Assembly (NCBI GenBank): GCA_003024785.1
Contig: PUQB01000840.1
Coordinates: forward strand, 1-64,000
Length of the DNA stretch: 64,000 nt
Direction of reading: 5' to 3'
Origin: Selaginella tamariscina
Taxonomy: Eukaryota > Streptophyta > Lycopodiopsida > Selaginellales > Selaginellaceae
The position numbers and the translations under genes are program-made. Below are positions 21,890 to 34,756 of this stretch, one piece after another; the stretch's first letter is position 1; each line of letters opens with the position of its first letter. The notes beneath the pieces were generated by a model that was not told the origin of the DNA, searched no databases, and worked only from the letters and a program-made list of their open reading frames with translations.

Positions 21890-23087
21890 TTTTAAATTAA
21901 CCTATATTGTCATACTACAATAGTAATAATATTGTTTGAAGTTAAGGTTAACACTATATTTTGAGAATTTTTTTTTTTTGCCATTCAATTAAACCGTCGT
22001 ATAGTTATATAGAAAAATATATATCCCATATACACAAAGTAAAAGAAGCTTAAGCAAATCAATAAGCTCAAGACATTCTATTCCTTAAACATTTAAAAAC
22101 TAATACACAATTATTATATATTCTTTTTTATATTTTTATATTATAAAACCAAGCTATCATCACTAAACAATGGTCCACAAAATATATTTAATAGAAACAA
22201 AGAATTATTTTTTATTTAGGATGAGTAACCTATATAATTACACATACAATCACGATTTAACATATACATAGAGTAAGAAGAGACATCATTAATCGAATTA
22301 TCAACAATAAAGACACACATACATTATGTTAAAATCGAGAACAATTTGATTCTACAGTGAGAAATGGATGTGTGTAATTGCCATATTCTACAATCTTAAG
22401 TAAATCACTTGAAAAATAATAATGGGATTCTTCTTCAACAATACCATTGTGATCTTAAATTTACATGTTTGTTTTTATGGTGTGTGCATGCGTGCATGTG
22501 TGAATGTGAAAGAGACCTTGGCTCCTCTTTATTTTGCACTCCATATATATGTATGTGTGTGTGTGTTGATAACATGTATATGTAATGTACTTATTTTCCA
22601 ATTATAAAAAAGTGGATGGACCAAGTAGAAATGGCAGTTATACAAAATGTATTACATTCAAGATTGTAATGTACCTCATCCAAATAAACCCCATGTTCCT
22701 TCGTAGACTAATGCTAATCATAAAATATTTAGTATTTCATTTGTAAAATTCTTTTTAATTTAAGAATTTGCATTTCATATAATGTATATAAATGGTCACT
22801 CTTTTTTGTTAACTTTCGTATCAACTCAATATATTATATACAATGCATGTGATCGATCACATAATAAATTAAGAAAATTTAAAATAAAACAAATTCGTTT
22901 TAAAATCAATTCAATCAAAATTATCAGAATAATAAATTTATGGCATTAATGATAATTTTAAATTTCAAATGTAAGTTATAATAATTTTATTTTAATTATA
23001 AGATTTGATGGAAAATCTCACTTTAAATTTTAATTTTAACATCAATAATGTATTAATGATATATAATTTATAATATACTAATATAAT
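21890..23087 (+). repeat. AT-rich dispersed repeat, copy 2
   Basis: Same order of blocks as 17440-18830, truncated at its far end where it meets the duplicated apyrase tail at 23088. No ORF. Confidence 0.7.
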
Positions 23088-23154
23088 AATACAAAATTGA
23101 CTTGTGTGTTACCTATTAAATGGAGTGGTGGTAAAATACCGCCCCCTAACGTTT
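23088..23154. repeat. Duplicate of the apyrase 3' end
   Basis: About 66 bp matching 23610-23677, including the apyrase stop and last codons (shared block GTTACCTATTAAAT and GAGTGGTGGTAA), with a few substitutions. It lies at the edge of dispersed repeat copy 2. Confidence 0.8.
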
Positions 23155-23527
23155 TGAAACTGTTAATACACTTATAATCATATGTGCATATATAAAGAAA
23201 TAATTATTTAATAAAGTGCTATCCGGTATTTCTAATTTATTTAATAGAACTAAACTTTGTAGAAATGTATTATATATAACAGAACATTATTATTAAAAGC
23301 TAGAGCTTATAAATGCAATGTTTATTTATCTATTATTAGTTACTAATAATCATTTACCATAAGATTTAAGAGATGCTATTCCAAGTGGGAAAATAATCTA
23401 ACTTCAAAACTGTAAAAAAAATTTAATAAAATTATTTTACTAAAGTCTAATAACAACGGATTATATCACACACAGATATATATATGCCGTATTATATACC
23501 CGCTAGAGATGCTTATAAAGATCAACT

Positions 23528-23528
<1 letters not shown>

Positions 23529-23570
<42 letters not shown>
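23529..23570. repeat. (TA)n microsatellite
   Basis: Uninterrupted TA run just downstream of the apyrase stop codon (minus-strand gene). Confidence 0.95.
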
Positions 23571-23573
<3 letters not shown>

Positions 23574-23633
23574 ATAATCAATACGTACATTACACATAAA
23601 TGTGGAGGATAATACAAAACTGACTTGTGTGTG

Positions 23634-24986
23634 TTACCTATTAAATCGAGTGGTGGTAATATACCGTCCCTTCTCGAGGTCGTAAATAGTTTTTACCCTC
23701 GGTCTTCGGCATCTCAGGATTAACCAAACAATGGTAAACACAAGCCCAAAGGAAGCGATAAATGATATAATTGTTACCCAGTCATCTCCCAAACTCCATC
23801 TCCACCCTCCGTTTTCCATCTCCTTGTTGTTGTCGTTGTCTGAGAGCCGCACAATTAGTGCTCCCAATGCCCAGTCTAATGGCAGTTTACCAACCATGTT
23901 TGTAAATCTCACCCTGTCACAAGAACAAACTATATTAATATATGTACATCAATACTCTCTCTCTCTCGTGTGTAAAAGTAATATAATAAGTAATACATAT
24001 ATATCAAGATATACATGAACAAATATATTAAATAGCAGTAAATACACTTGACATCCTTAATGTATAACAGTCCAAAAAAGAGTAAGTATAAGTGTGTGTT
24101 GAGAGAGAGACAGAACAAGTACAATGTATGAGTATTTATATAATCCATGATATATAATAAGAAATACAAACAACGTATATATGAAAATGTATGTATGTGT
24201 ATATATAATGTGTGTGCGTGTGTGTTTAAGTATGTTTGTCTATTATGGTGCTAACCAGATCCATACACACGCACAGAAAGGAGTATACACACACACAATT
24301 GTATATATAATGTACCTTTCATCGTTCATAGCGATACCAAGCCTGTCATGTAGCAAGGCAACAATATACGCCGTAGAAAAGCAGTATTTTAAAAGGTCTT
24401 CCTCTTGCATTCCCACGTGTTTAAGCTTCAGCTTCTCCCATTGTTCTTGGCAGTAAAATTTACCCGCAGCCTCTACATCAGCAAGCGATGTAGTCGCAGG
24501 CAATCCAAAGAACTATAAAAGAAATGCCATGTTAGTACTAAAAGATAATCAATGACTTATAACAATATAAGAAACAAATGTACGTATCTATGTGCACGTA
24601 TACAAGTACATGGTCATTTTATTTTGAAGTTCTTTCAATTGCGCTCCAATCATAAGTCAGAAGTTCATGCGTACGTATGTATAATACGGTCTAAAAGTAC
24701 AGTTATCGAGTATAGACACATACATGCAACATAATATACACATGACGAGAGAGAGAGAGAGAGGAACCTGAGATGTATAGAAGAAATTTTCTGTTGCAAA
24801 AAACTTCCCCCTGAGATCCGGTACAAATGTAGAGCCTATAGCACACCGATGATGTAGACATTGATCTGTGCAATAATAAAACGAATAAGAAAAGAATTAA
24901 ATGAGGAAGCTAACTAACCATCACATAAACTGTAAAGGCAAATTAAGATTAAATTCAATCGATATAAACTAGTCGACAAGCAAATA

Positions 24987-25032
<46 letters not shown>

Positions 25033-27275
25033 TATATATTAATTTTATTATTTACCATGGCCCTTTTGAAGTAGTTCAAGAGCAGCTCTTCGACATTCTG
25101 AAAAGTTTCCAGCCGAGAGCACTTTAGAAACCTTCACCTGGTCTGCTCCAGTAAGCTCATACTATATCTTTCTAATAAATCGGGGCTCATTACATACCCC
25201 GTTGGAGTGCATGGATCAATCACGACCCCGGGTCCAACCACAGATGCTGCATAAAACATAAGTACACACACATAAGTACATATCTATGTCTAGATGAAAA
25301 TGCATGTGCACATGTATAAATGAATGTATGAATGACTTACATGGTTTGACAACACCAGAGAGGATAAGTTGAAAAAGTGTCCCATGCGGCCTCCTGGCCA
25401 AAATGTAAGAAACTGTACGTGTAAAGTCTGTAAGTGACTCCACCAAACTCAAGAGTGTACAAAAATTCCGGTGGTGGAGCTCCATCTGGTACAAATGTTA
25501 CCTGTCAAACCTTCTTTTAAGCAAAAAGAATACATGTAAAGCAGCACATATACATAAATTTAAATGTGTATAGAGGTGTAATTTTGCTCTTTCTTGCTAA
25601 GTAGCAGACATACAGAGATGCCACACACTGACACATAACAACACATAGAATATCTATATTTATGTATATATACATATAACATAAAATATAGATATTCTAT
25701 CTGATATATATACAAACATGCACGCACGCAGACACGACCTGTGCAGATGCACCACCGAGCTCCACAATCCCGGTTGTCTCATGTGGATTTCCACCCAGAG
25801 TTCCAAGTGCATAGTTTGCGGCTACCCATGCAAAAACCCCCTCATCTGTGCCTGCGTAGAACCCCATATAGAAACGTTATCTATGAATCGTGTACATCTA
25901 CGTGCCTATTGATAATTAAGAGCTTCACAAATGTAATACAATAATATGGAAACATTATAGATGACGATAATGATGACGATAATGAGGATGATCATCATGA
26001 TGAGAATTTGAGCGGACAAACAGACAATACAAACATTGTCATGCTGTATGGATGTTGATAAATCCTACCACTAATTACTGATGCCCACGCGTCTTCGAAC
26101 AAAAAGTCAGACTTCCGAAGAACAGCTCTGCAAGATTCCAAAATCTGTTCCTGAACATTCTGCTCTAGTCTCCTCAATCCAGCAGTAGCCATGAGATACA
26201 ATCTAGTTTGACCTCTGTCTTTCTTTGCAATTTTCATGTTCGCAAAATCTATCAGACTTATTAAGGATTCACCTGTAAGTTAAACAACAATAAATAAATA
26301 CACAACCATAAATATAAAAATATGTAACAATAGATGAATTACATAAATTGTGCGTGAGACATATACATACCATGTATATACTTTGTGGATAGATACACAC
26401 TTGCTCTATATCTTAAAAGCTTAGTAAGAGCACTTTGTAAGAGTTTAGTCTGAATATATTGCCAATACAGTAGATGTACATTACAAAGCTATACGTAATA
26501 CTGAATGCTCCATCTTCGTATACAAAATATATGAGTTTAATAATCTACATATCCCGGCAGTACAGAAGAGGTATAAAGCCAAACTTGGTATTAAAAATAA
26601 ACTTACATAGAAGCTGCAATATCTATGCTCCATCTTCGTATGTATGCACAAGCATAAATATATAGCTCATATGTGTGTGTATTACTCTATATGTATATAT
26701 CGCATGAATATACATACATAGACTGCATTATACAGATATGCTATTTTAATAGATAAATATACCCTATGCTTTTACCAGATAATTTTAACTTGCGTTTATC
26801 TTTCAAAACACACACGCGTACTCACCGGCCTTATCTGGATTGGACGCATACGAAGACAACCCGGGCTTGTTCTTGAGAGAAGGTAGCTCCTGGGTATCAA
26901 TATGTGCTAAAGAAGAACCTGGGTCAATCCTATAGCTGAAGATATGCAACCGAGACCCTGTACTCCCGGCATCGATCACAATCGCATACCCTTTAGACTG
27001 TCGGTGTCGGATCAATCCCACGGAAGATCGAAAATGAGGAGAAAACAGCAATCACAGTGAGAAGAACCGCTAACGCTCCCCACATTCTTCTCTGCCACGA
27101 TCTTTGCAGAGAAATGCGACGATCCGGAGTTGAGAAGATGGTAACGCGGCGGCAACTGCGTCCTGTGTGGCGGCACGAATGCGGAGCTGGTTCGTGCTTG
27201 CAGCTTTACGAAATCCATCTTACCCTGTTGCTGCGGTGTGCTACGACGCATGAATCCTAACCCATTCATGCTCAT
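23634..27275 (-). CDS. Apyrase / nucleoside triphosphate diphosphatase, GDA1-CD39 family
   Basis: Hydrolyses NTPs and NDPs to NMPs in the Golgi lumen or at the cell surface. Eight exons on the minus strand: 27275-26826, 26272-26069, 25851-25739, 25501-25341, 25246-25056, 24865-24768, 24512-24316, 23913-23634. All five apyrase conserved regions are present: IDAGSTGSRLHIFSY, LMATAGLRRLEQ, EDAWASVISGTDEGVFAW, TGIVELGGASAQ and KLPLDWALGA. A type II anchor (MWGALAVLLTVIAVFSSF) precedes the catalytic domain. A second membrane helix (WVTIISFIASFGLVFTIVW) followed by a basic tail is near the C-terminus, giving a two-anchor ectoenzyme of about 560 aa. Exon 1 needs two frame corrections around the anchor. 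Exon 4 has an extra T (plus-strand A run 25372-25376) and exon 5 lacks one base between LLERY and ELTGADQ. Intron phases fit otherwise. The start at 27275 is tentative; an in-frame Met at MDFVK lies downstream. Confidence 0.92.
24989..25031. repeat. (TA)n microsatellite in an apyrase intron
   Basis: Long TA run inside the intron between the exons ending at 25056 and starting at 24865. Confidence 0.95.
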
Positions 27276-28500
27276 TCTAAAACAGATCTACAGCCGCCGA
27301 GCTCCATTCTAGTGGATTTAGGAATCCAGCAGCTGCACGAACCTGTTCTGGATCGACAGTCGGATGGGATGCCGTTCCCTCAGCCGGCATTGCGCTCCCC
27401 CGCTGCCGCCATGAACCCTATATCTAGAACCCTAGAAAACAGAGTGATTGAACAGAGAAGTGTTTATACACGTGTACCCTAACACCTTTTACTAAATATA
27501 ATACTGTGAACGATTAAGATTTTGATATTTTTATTAACACCCTCTTTCTTTTTAACCATTTAAAATACTATATTTAAAGCTTTAAAGATATTATTTAATT
27601 CATATATTATCAAAATCCATTACATTTGTAAAGTATGTGCTTTTAAGTGTAAGTTTTAAATTAAATTTAAATCAAAATTTAAAAAGAAGTATCATATAGT
27701 AAATTCTTATTTTTATTAAATAACAAATTTGAATTATATAAATATACATAGCATATAAATTTTGTATGTATGTGTGTGTGTGTAAAATATGGATATATTA
27801 TATAAATTTAGAATTTATCATCTAAATATATATTTGGGCGTCATTCTTTTAAATTTTGTAATTTAAACATAAAATATATATTTTAAGAGGGTGTCGATAA
27901 AGCAGCTCCCGAAATTAAGTTAATTAACTTCATTGATTTAATATATACTTATGTAAGACATGTTAATTAAACATTACATACACTATATTTAAATATATAT
28001 TTTTCTATTAATCAGTATCTACTCATTTATGTATCTTTGTGTGTGTTTTTGAACTTTGTGTGTGTGTGAAACTAAGAAAACAGACACATACGCTGTATTA
28101 TATATCTATTAAGAAAGCACGCTTTTATGTGATATTCTATTTGTTATTTTATATATCATTCGGAGTTGCTTAGCTTTTTAAATAAAAAATAAAATAGCCT
28201 TTTTTGGTTTAATATGTTATAAATAATAATATTCCTATCAATATCAATGTGAATAATAAATACATTAGTTCGTTATTTAATAATTAATATAATTAATTAT
28301 GATTAAAATAAAGGAATTTGGATTTTGATGATTAAATACATATATATTTTCTTAAATTTATTTTGTGAGAGTTAGGAATATATAAATGTGCATATTGTAT
28401 TATATACATAAACGAGAGATTATATACATAAATTGAAACCAAATTGATGATTATCAAAACATTACTACGTTAATAATAATATATAGCATTATAACAGTAC
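27276..28500. other. Apyrase promoter side and AT-rich spacer
   Basis: 27276-27480 is GC-richer and should hold the 5' UTR and core promoter of the minus-strand apyrase gene. A short upstream ATG frame (MAAAGERNAG then stop, near 27410) may be an upstream ORF. 27480-28500 is AT-rich with TG runs and no gene. Confidence 0.5.
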
Positions 28501-31500
28501 ACTTAGACTTTACATCATCTCTTCCTCTAGGAACGATGGAAAGTACAACTTGTTCCTAATTCCATTGTACTAAACGCTTTAAGTGTTACATATGCACAAT
28601 TTCTGGAAGATCGGGTTAAATGTTATACTGAACCTCGTAAACTTGTGGCCCAACCTACCACAACACTTAATATGGTCCTTCCACTAAGTAAAGAGACTCT
28701 TGGTCAAACCATGTATCATAAGCCTAGGAAAATGAACCAACACCATGAGAGTTGTAGCACTGCTGTTGTCTCACTTGTATGTGGCTTAAGTGTTCTGCAA
28801 ACTCCACTTAGACCAATGGAAGAATGCTCATCAAATACTAGCATCAACAACTCATGTCAAGTGTGAAGGTAGACCCAACTTCGTTGATAACACTGGGTCA
28901 TGACTATATAAAAGCTTATATAATGAAGTACTAATAAAATCTATACTCCAATGACATAAGCATATTGGAGATACAGCATATAACCATTCCAATCTGAATG
29001 TTTGAAAGTTTACGTACTTTGCAATTATCTCTTATGACAAGCTGTGCTACCAAACCATCTGTTTAAGGATGATAAGCACTTCTAAAAGTGTGGCGTATCC
29101 CTTCCTAACTGAGACATCAAGATTTGAACTATTTAGCCATAAACACAGGACCATTGTTTGAAAGAATTCACTTCGGACAAAAATGTTGAAACACTATCCA
29201 ATTAAGGAGAAAGTGGCTAAATAACAAAAAACAGTCGCACTAACAAGAGCACCAACTTTCGCCCACTGAGTCAGGTAGTTAGAAGCTATAATAACATATT
29301 CATTGTCAGTAGTCGACTATGAAAAAAAGTCCTATCAAATAAAATGCCACCAACTCAAATAGATGAGAAATTGTAATGAACTTCAACCGTCCTTTCGGGG
29401 GAGTATTGTGAGCTTAGCACTATAAATAACTATGCACATACCGGATCACATCTCTTTGCAATTCTAACCAATAAAAAGATCTTCATAACTTCTCAAATCA
29501 CACGACAATGTTCCATGTGCTTGCCAAGAACATGAGAGTCATGATAAGTGTGAATGAAGCATGAAGTGAATATTGAAGGCACCACCAATTATAAATGATC
29601 ATTCAGAGTAGTCTTCACAAAATAAAAAAAGGTCATTCTAAGGTGGTATTGAGAATGTAAGCGCTTAAATGGTAAGTCAACAGCAATCAATGCAAGATTC
29701 TCAAACCCATCATGAAGCCTTTGGAACTATGATTGAACTTTTTGAACTTCATGAACCTCATCCAAAGAAGGCAAATCTAACTTTGTACCTTACAGACACT
29801 AAACATCAAAGCATAGTAATTGCTGACGATATCAAATTTTTGTCTAGAAAAATCACTAATCTTGAACAATTAGTTCCTTATGAAACAAAAGAAGAGAGAA
29901 AAGGAGGAATAGGAAATAAAGAAAGAGCATCATTATCATTCATGGAACTCCTTGGGCAATAAACAACCTTGAAGTTATAAATTTGAAGTTTCAAGGCTCA
30001 CCAAGCAATATAGCTAACCAAGTTCTGTTGCTTCAATAACAAAGTGACGGTAGCATGATTACCTTTTAGCAATGTCTAAGAACCATGCAAATAAGCATGA
30101 AGCTTCTTAAAAACCCCAAACTGTTGCTAGACACTCCTTCTATGTCGTGGAGTAGTTCACCTTTGTTGACTACAACATACGGCTGATGTATGCAATGGGA
30201 TGACGCTAATCAGGCAACTTACACTCGCTTACATCAACACGACCCTGAAAACCGATGTCATAAGCATCCACACCCAAGATGAAGGGACGAGTGTAATTAG
30301 GACACATCAAAATTGAAGGAGTCATCAACAACTCCTTAAAATTTTGCAAATGCTTGCTCGCAATCCTTAAACTAAATAAAAGATGATGTTGACGCTTTAG
30401 CAACATTCGCAACGGTGCAATACAATCCAAAAGATGTCAATAAAAAGGNGCCAAATATTATACCTTGCCAATAAAGCGTTGCACATTCTTCACACATTTC
30501 AGTGTAGAGAACTTTGGAACTGCAACAAGTTTGTCAGGATCGGCTTACAAACCTTCACGAAAAATGTGATAGCCAAGATAAGTGGAGTTCTTGGATTTAA
30601 ACACACACTTAAATCACTTCTGCTTTAAACCAATTTTTTACAGTTGATACAAAACTTTGTGTACATCATAAATATGCTCCTCTCACGTCCCCCTAAGTGG
30701 GTCAAAACATCTTTCTATAAAGTCAATAGTCACTTTTGGCATATCATAAAAACCTTGTCTATTATACATTGGAAAGTTATTAGAGCATTGTTCAAATTGA
30801 AAGGCATCACCAAGAACTTATATAAGTCAAATGGTGTCCAAAAAGTAGTCTTTAAAATGTCCATGTTGGCCATTAGAACTTGCCAATATCTAGAGGTGAA
30901 ATCTAGCTTGGTAAACCAATAGCTCCACCCTAGTCAATATAAAAGATCTGCAATATGAAAAAATGCCATTGGGTAAACATCTAGGATAGTCACATCATTC
31001 AATGAGCGATAGTTGATGTAGAATCAAATACTCCCATCTGACTTCATTACAAGATAAAGTTTACAAGCCCAAAGACTTCGAAACTTCTAGATAATACCCT
31101 TCTTTAACATCTCCTTAATATTTATTTACAAGATCTTGAGCTCCTTTGGTAACCGATGCCGAACAGGTACCTTGATCAGCTTAGCATCCCTAGTTAGAAT
31201 AGGATGATGTGTTACAATTTTAACCTTGGACGACAAATCAAAGTCGAAAAGATCAACATACTCCTTCTTGAACTAATCAATGGCTGCATCACAATAATCA
31301 TTTGAGGGATTCACAAAGGAAATAAAAGAGCATGAAGGATGGCATGAAGTAAGGGTGAAACAAAAATAATTGAAGCAAAAGTAAAAATAGACAAACAAGT
31401 GGAATAAAAGTAAGAGGAATGAAAGAAAGATGAGGGAGAGTCAAACAGGAATGAGACTTTTCAAAGTCACATTTGACATGATTGCGAGTTAACCAATCCT

Positions 31501-32310
31501 TATAAAAAATAAAATCAAAAGCTTGATTTGGCACCACTCATAAATATTGAAGTTCAAGTTCATGACCATTCACATGAACAATTATGTCAGTCTCATTTCA
31601 TAAACAAGTATGAGTGTGTTCATTCTTATAAAGAATGAAGATTAGTTCTACCGCACGACGCAAATGAAGAAACACATGTAGCAATAAACTAAGGAATAAA
31701 AGACAAATTCGAGCTTGTATCAACCAACACTGAAAGGAAAACAGAACGTGTTATGTTAAGCTTGAAAAGTAAAGACTGAATGAACTAGTGTCGAGTGAAT
31801 CTTTTGATAATATTTTTAAAAGAAAGATGGAGGGGTCATCAACTTATTCCCACGAAGACCCTTCTTTACTCATGTAATTCTTTGTTCACTGCATTAAGAC
31901 CTTCCACTGCTACGGCGCCAACTGGATGTTATTGGTGCCAATGCTTCCACCGGAAATGGACAAATTGGGGAAACATTGATAGCGTTAATACATGTGTCCA
32001 ACCTTATCACACACCCAATAGCAAACTGCACATCCACGTCCATATTCACGCCCACAGCCCCAACCTTGTCCTGGTACATAGGCAACAACAACATTAACCT
32101 ATATTGAAGCAAGATCATCCCTAACATGAAGTGGAACTAGAGCATATGAAGTTGTAAGTGGGAAAGGTGATGTCTCATATTGTTTGCCAGTCACATAGCA
32201 AGGGTCACTAGAGCTAGTGCATGCACAAGCCCTACAGGTCTTAACAAAGTGTTAACCACAACATACCTAACTTGATCCGTTTCAACACGTTCGACTTTGC
32301 ATTGAGCGAA
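28500..32310 (-). mobile_element. Decayed Ty3/gypsy retrotransposon
   Basis: Minus-strand pol pieces in correct order. A protease-to-RT linker (DFIFYKDWLTRNHVKCDFEK, about 31440-31535) comes first. RT follows, with DGSIRFYINYRSLND near 31010-31060, then YKFLVMPFNLNNALITFQ and ADPDKLVAVPKF. An RNase H region comes next (SILMCPNYTRPFILGVDAYD, 30206-30430). Integrase-like texture continues to about 28500 but is badly broken. Many stops and frame shifts make it non-functional. The linker is rich in Leu/Phe/Ser, like that of the 48.8-59.7 kb element, suggesting the same lineage. No LTRs could be paired. The sequence has one N at 30449. Confidence 0.8.
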
Positions 32311-32325
32311 TGATATAGATTGAAA

Positions 32326-32583
32326 CTAATATATAATTGAGATTAAATAAAATATATTTATTAATAATAAGATGTAAACAATGTCTATTATAAATGTATA
32401 ATCTAAATTAAATAGGTTATATATATCAATAACTATTTGTTCATTTGGAGTTGCTATGCATTTTTCTACATTTTCTTTATCAGAGTTAACAGAGTCACAT
32501 GTTCCTTCTGAAAATATAAGAATATGGTCATAGCCCCTTGTGAACCGTGGCCAATTCACGATTATTCGTGGCATGGATGACAT
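32326..32583 (-). CDS. Small ORF, unknown
   Basis: Open frame with a coding-like first half (MPRIIVNWPRFTRGYDHILI, then EGTCDSVNSDKENVEKCIAT) and an AT-rich hydrophobic second half that is probably non-coding. It may be one exon of an unrecognised gene or part of the adjacent gypsy relic. Confidence 0.25.
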   Translation of the reverse strand: MSSMPRIIVNWPRFTRGYDHILIFSEGTCDSVNSDKENVEKCIATPNEQIVIDIYNLFNLDYTFIIDIVYILLLINIFYLISIIY

Positions 32584-33159
32584 GTATTTACATACCTACG
32601 TGTATGTATTCACAAGTTATTTAATAAAATTATAATATTGTAAACATAATAACATTTAAATATTTAAATATTGTTTAGCATTAGTTCGTTACTAACAAGT
32701 GCATGTTGCGTTTTAGTGTACCTTAGAACTTTAATAATGTACTAACAAGATTAAATAAAATAAACCTATTAATTTAAGTTCTAGCAAATGATAGCAGATT
32801 ACATGAATATAATAAATAAATCATTTAGCATTTCATACACAAACATCCATAACTTAAACTAAGTTAGAAATATGTAAAAATGAAGCAAATTAAAACCTTC
32901 CCCTATAAATTTATTTAAAAATTTGTTCACAGCATTTAAAAAATACTTATATCATATTAAATCAAATATACTAAATAATCAATGAAAACATTCTATGTTT
33001 ATACACTATTCAATTCTATTTTCATGATATTCTCATTCAAAATTCAATTATTAAAAGCCATTATACTTAAGTAAACTAATCAAGCTGAAACAACTTAAAG
33101 ATTCCACAAATTACCATATAATTTTAAAGTAACTCTTATTCATAAGAAGCAGAAGCTTT
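32584..33159. other. AT-rich spacer and 3' UTR side of the CBS gene
   Basis: No coding texture. It should contain the poly(A) region of the minus-strand CBS-domain gene. Confidence 0.5.
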
Positions 33160-33703
33160 CTAAGATCGTCCTTCCATTGCCGTAAATATGTCAGTTCTCG
33201 TCACAATACCTGCAAAAAAGTATGTGTGTGTGTGTGTGTGGTGAGAAGAGAGAGAAGAGAAGAGAGAGAGAGAGACCTATAACTTGGTTGGAGTTGTTGA
33301 CAATAGGAATCCTGTGAATCTTGCTTTTTAACATGATTACAGCGGCATCTGCAATAAGTGAATACATGGTACATACCTTACGTATATTATATGAACACAT
33401 GTATATATATCTACATAACAGACAGAAACGTATATAATGCTAAAGCTCTTAGACAGGTACGTATATACAAACACCCATGCATTTCTTGGACGTATAATGT
33501 ACTTCATGCACATGTTTTATTTGGATTATAAAAAGACAATACTCACCTGATACAGCTTTGTCGGCAGATAAAGTGATAGCAGGTGTGGTCATAACCTCAC
33601 GAATGGGTGTTTTTAACTGCAAATTAAATAAATACACATCTCGTTTAGTGAATGCATACACGCTATCTACATATCATAGAAGTTGTTGTTGTTGTTGTTG
33701 TTG

Positions 33704-33759
<56 letters not shown>

Positions 33760-34756
33760 ACCCCATTGGAAGCCTTGGCTCTGTCTTTCTTGGATAGAAC
33801 TCCAATGCAATGGAAATCTTTGTCAACGACAGGAAGTCCAGATATTTTCGCAAAATAATGATCCACTTCTTCAAGTAAAGTGTCGGGTGAGGCTGTGACC
33901 AAGTCCTTTGACATAACATCAGCTAAAAACGTCGATGGTTGCGCCTGTATATAGTCACAATGTGTTTAAAACAATTATATAATGTTAACTAAGCATATAC
34001 TATATTTAAATTCGTCATAAAGTGTGTATATAGTCGTAATAGACATACGTAAAGTAACTGCTACATACGTGTATGAATAATGACGATGTAATGCAGCATA
34101 TGCTCTAAGGAAGACCCTAAGGAGTTATTATACTCTCTCTTTATGTTTATTTAAATAGCAACAGGTACAAAAAGCAAGGAGGTCCCATCAAATTATAGAT
34201 AAAGACGGACTGTACGTTTACTTTATCCATAGCTAGATCATTTAAAATACACATCTACATAGGCTATACACAACACCACAAAAATCTATGGACCCGTACG
34301 AGTATAGACCAAATATTTACATACATAATATATAGACTTTGATTTTTATGTACCTCAGCCTTGAACAGTGATGGTTCCAAGTGTCTACTAAGATCCTCAA
34401 AATTCAGAATGGAGAAATTCTCAGGCCACTCTCCAGACGGAAAAATTTCTTTCCTCTCTGTCTCCACATCCACATTCTCCCCTCCAGCTCTTGCTATGTA
34501 CACTCTCCCTTTGGACGATCTGTGTACATAATGTGTGTGTATATGTATGTATATCTACATTCACGAACCTGCTCAATTTGTGTGCCAAATTCGCGTTTGC
34601 ACTGCTCAATCCGTAAGAAGATCGAAATTTTACCGTGATACTCAATCTAGACGGAGAAGGAAGGATTAGTGTTGAAGAAGCCGCTGCCAATCCGAGCGCC
34701 ATAGCCAGAGACGATAGAACCCTAGAAATTCGGAAGAACCCTAAAAAATCTTGCAT
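33160..34756 (-). CDS. CBS-domain pair protein, probably plastid targeted
   Basis: Small CBS-pair proteins bind adenine nucleotides and regulate partner proteins; plant chloroplast members act on thioredoxin systems. Six exons on the minus strand: 34756-34569, 34519-34356, 33944-33762, 33616-33547, 33348-33277, 33209-33160. They join without any frame break into 241 codons plus stop. Residues 1 to about 62 are Ser/Ala/Arg-rich with few acids, typical of a transit peptide. The first CBS motif runs from FLADVMSKDLVTASPDTLLE through SGLPVVDKDFHCIGVLSKKD. The second runs from TPIREVMTTPAITLSADKAV through IHRIPIVNNSNQVIGIVTRT, closing with DIFTAMEGRS. Two introns begin with GT followed at once by CT repeats. 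The start at residue 1 (MQDFLGFF) could instead be an internal Met (MALGLAAASS). It resembles plant plastid CBS proteins, but I cannot assign the exact paralogue. Confidence 0.92.
33681..33759. repeat. Compound (TTG)n(TG)n(AG)n microsatellite
   Basis: Three abutting simple repeats inside the intron after the third CBS exon. On the gene strand the CT run starts two bases after the splice donor GT. Confidence 0.95.

Noticed and set aside
33663-33914. Poly-Thr/Ser and His-Thr repeat ORFs near 33.7 kb as a repeat protein
   Set aside because: These are the CBS intron microsatellite read through in three frames; the true exon ends at 33762.
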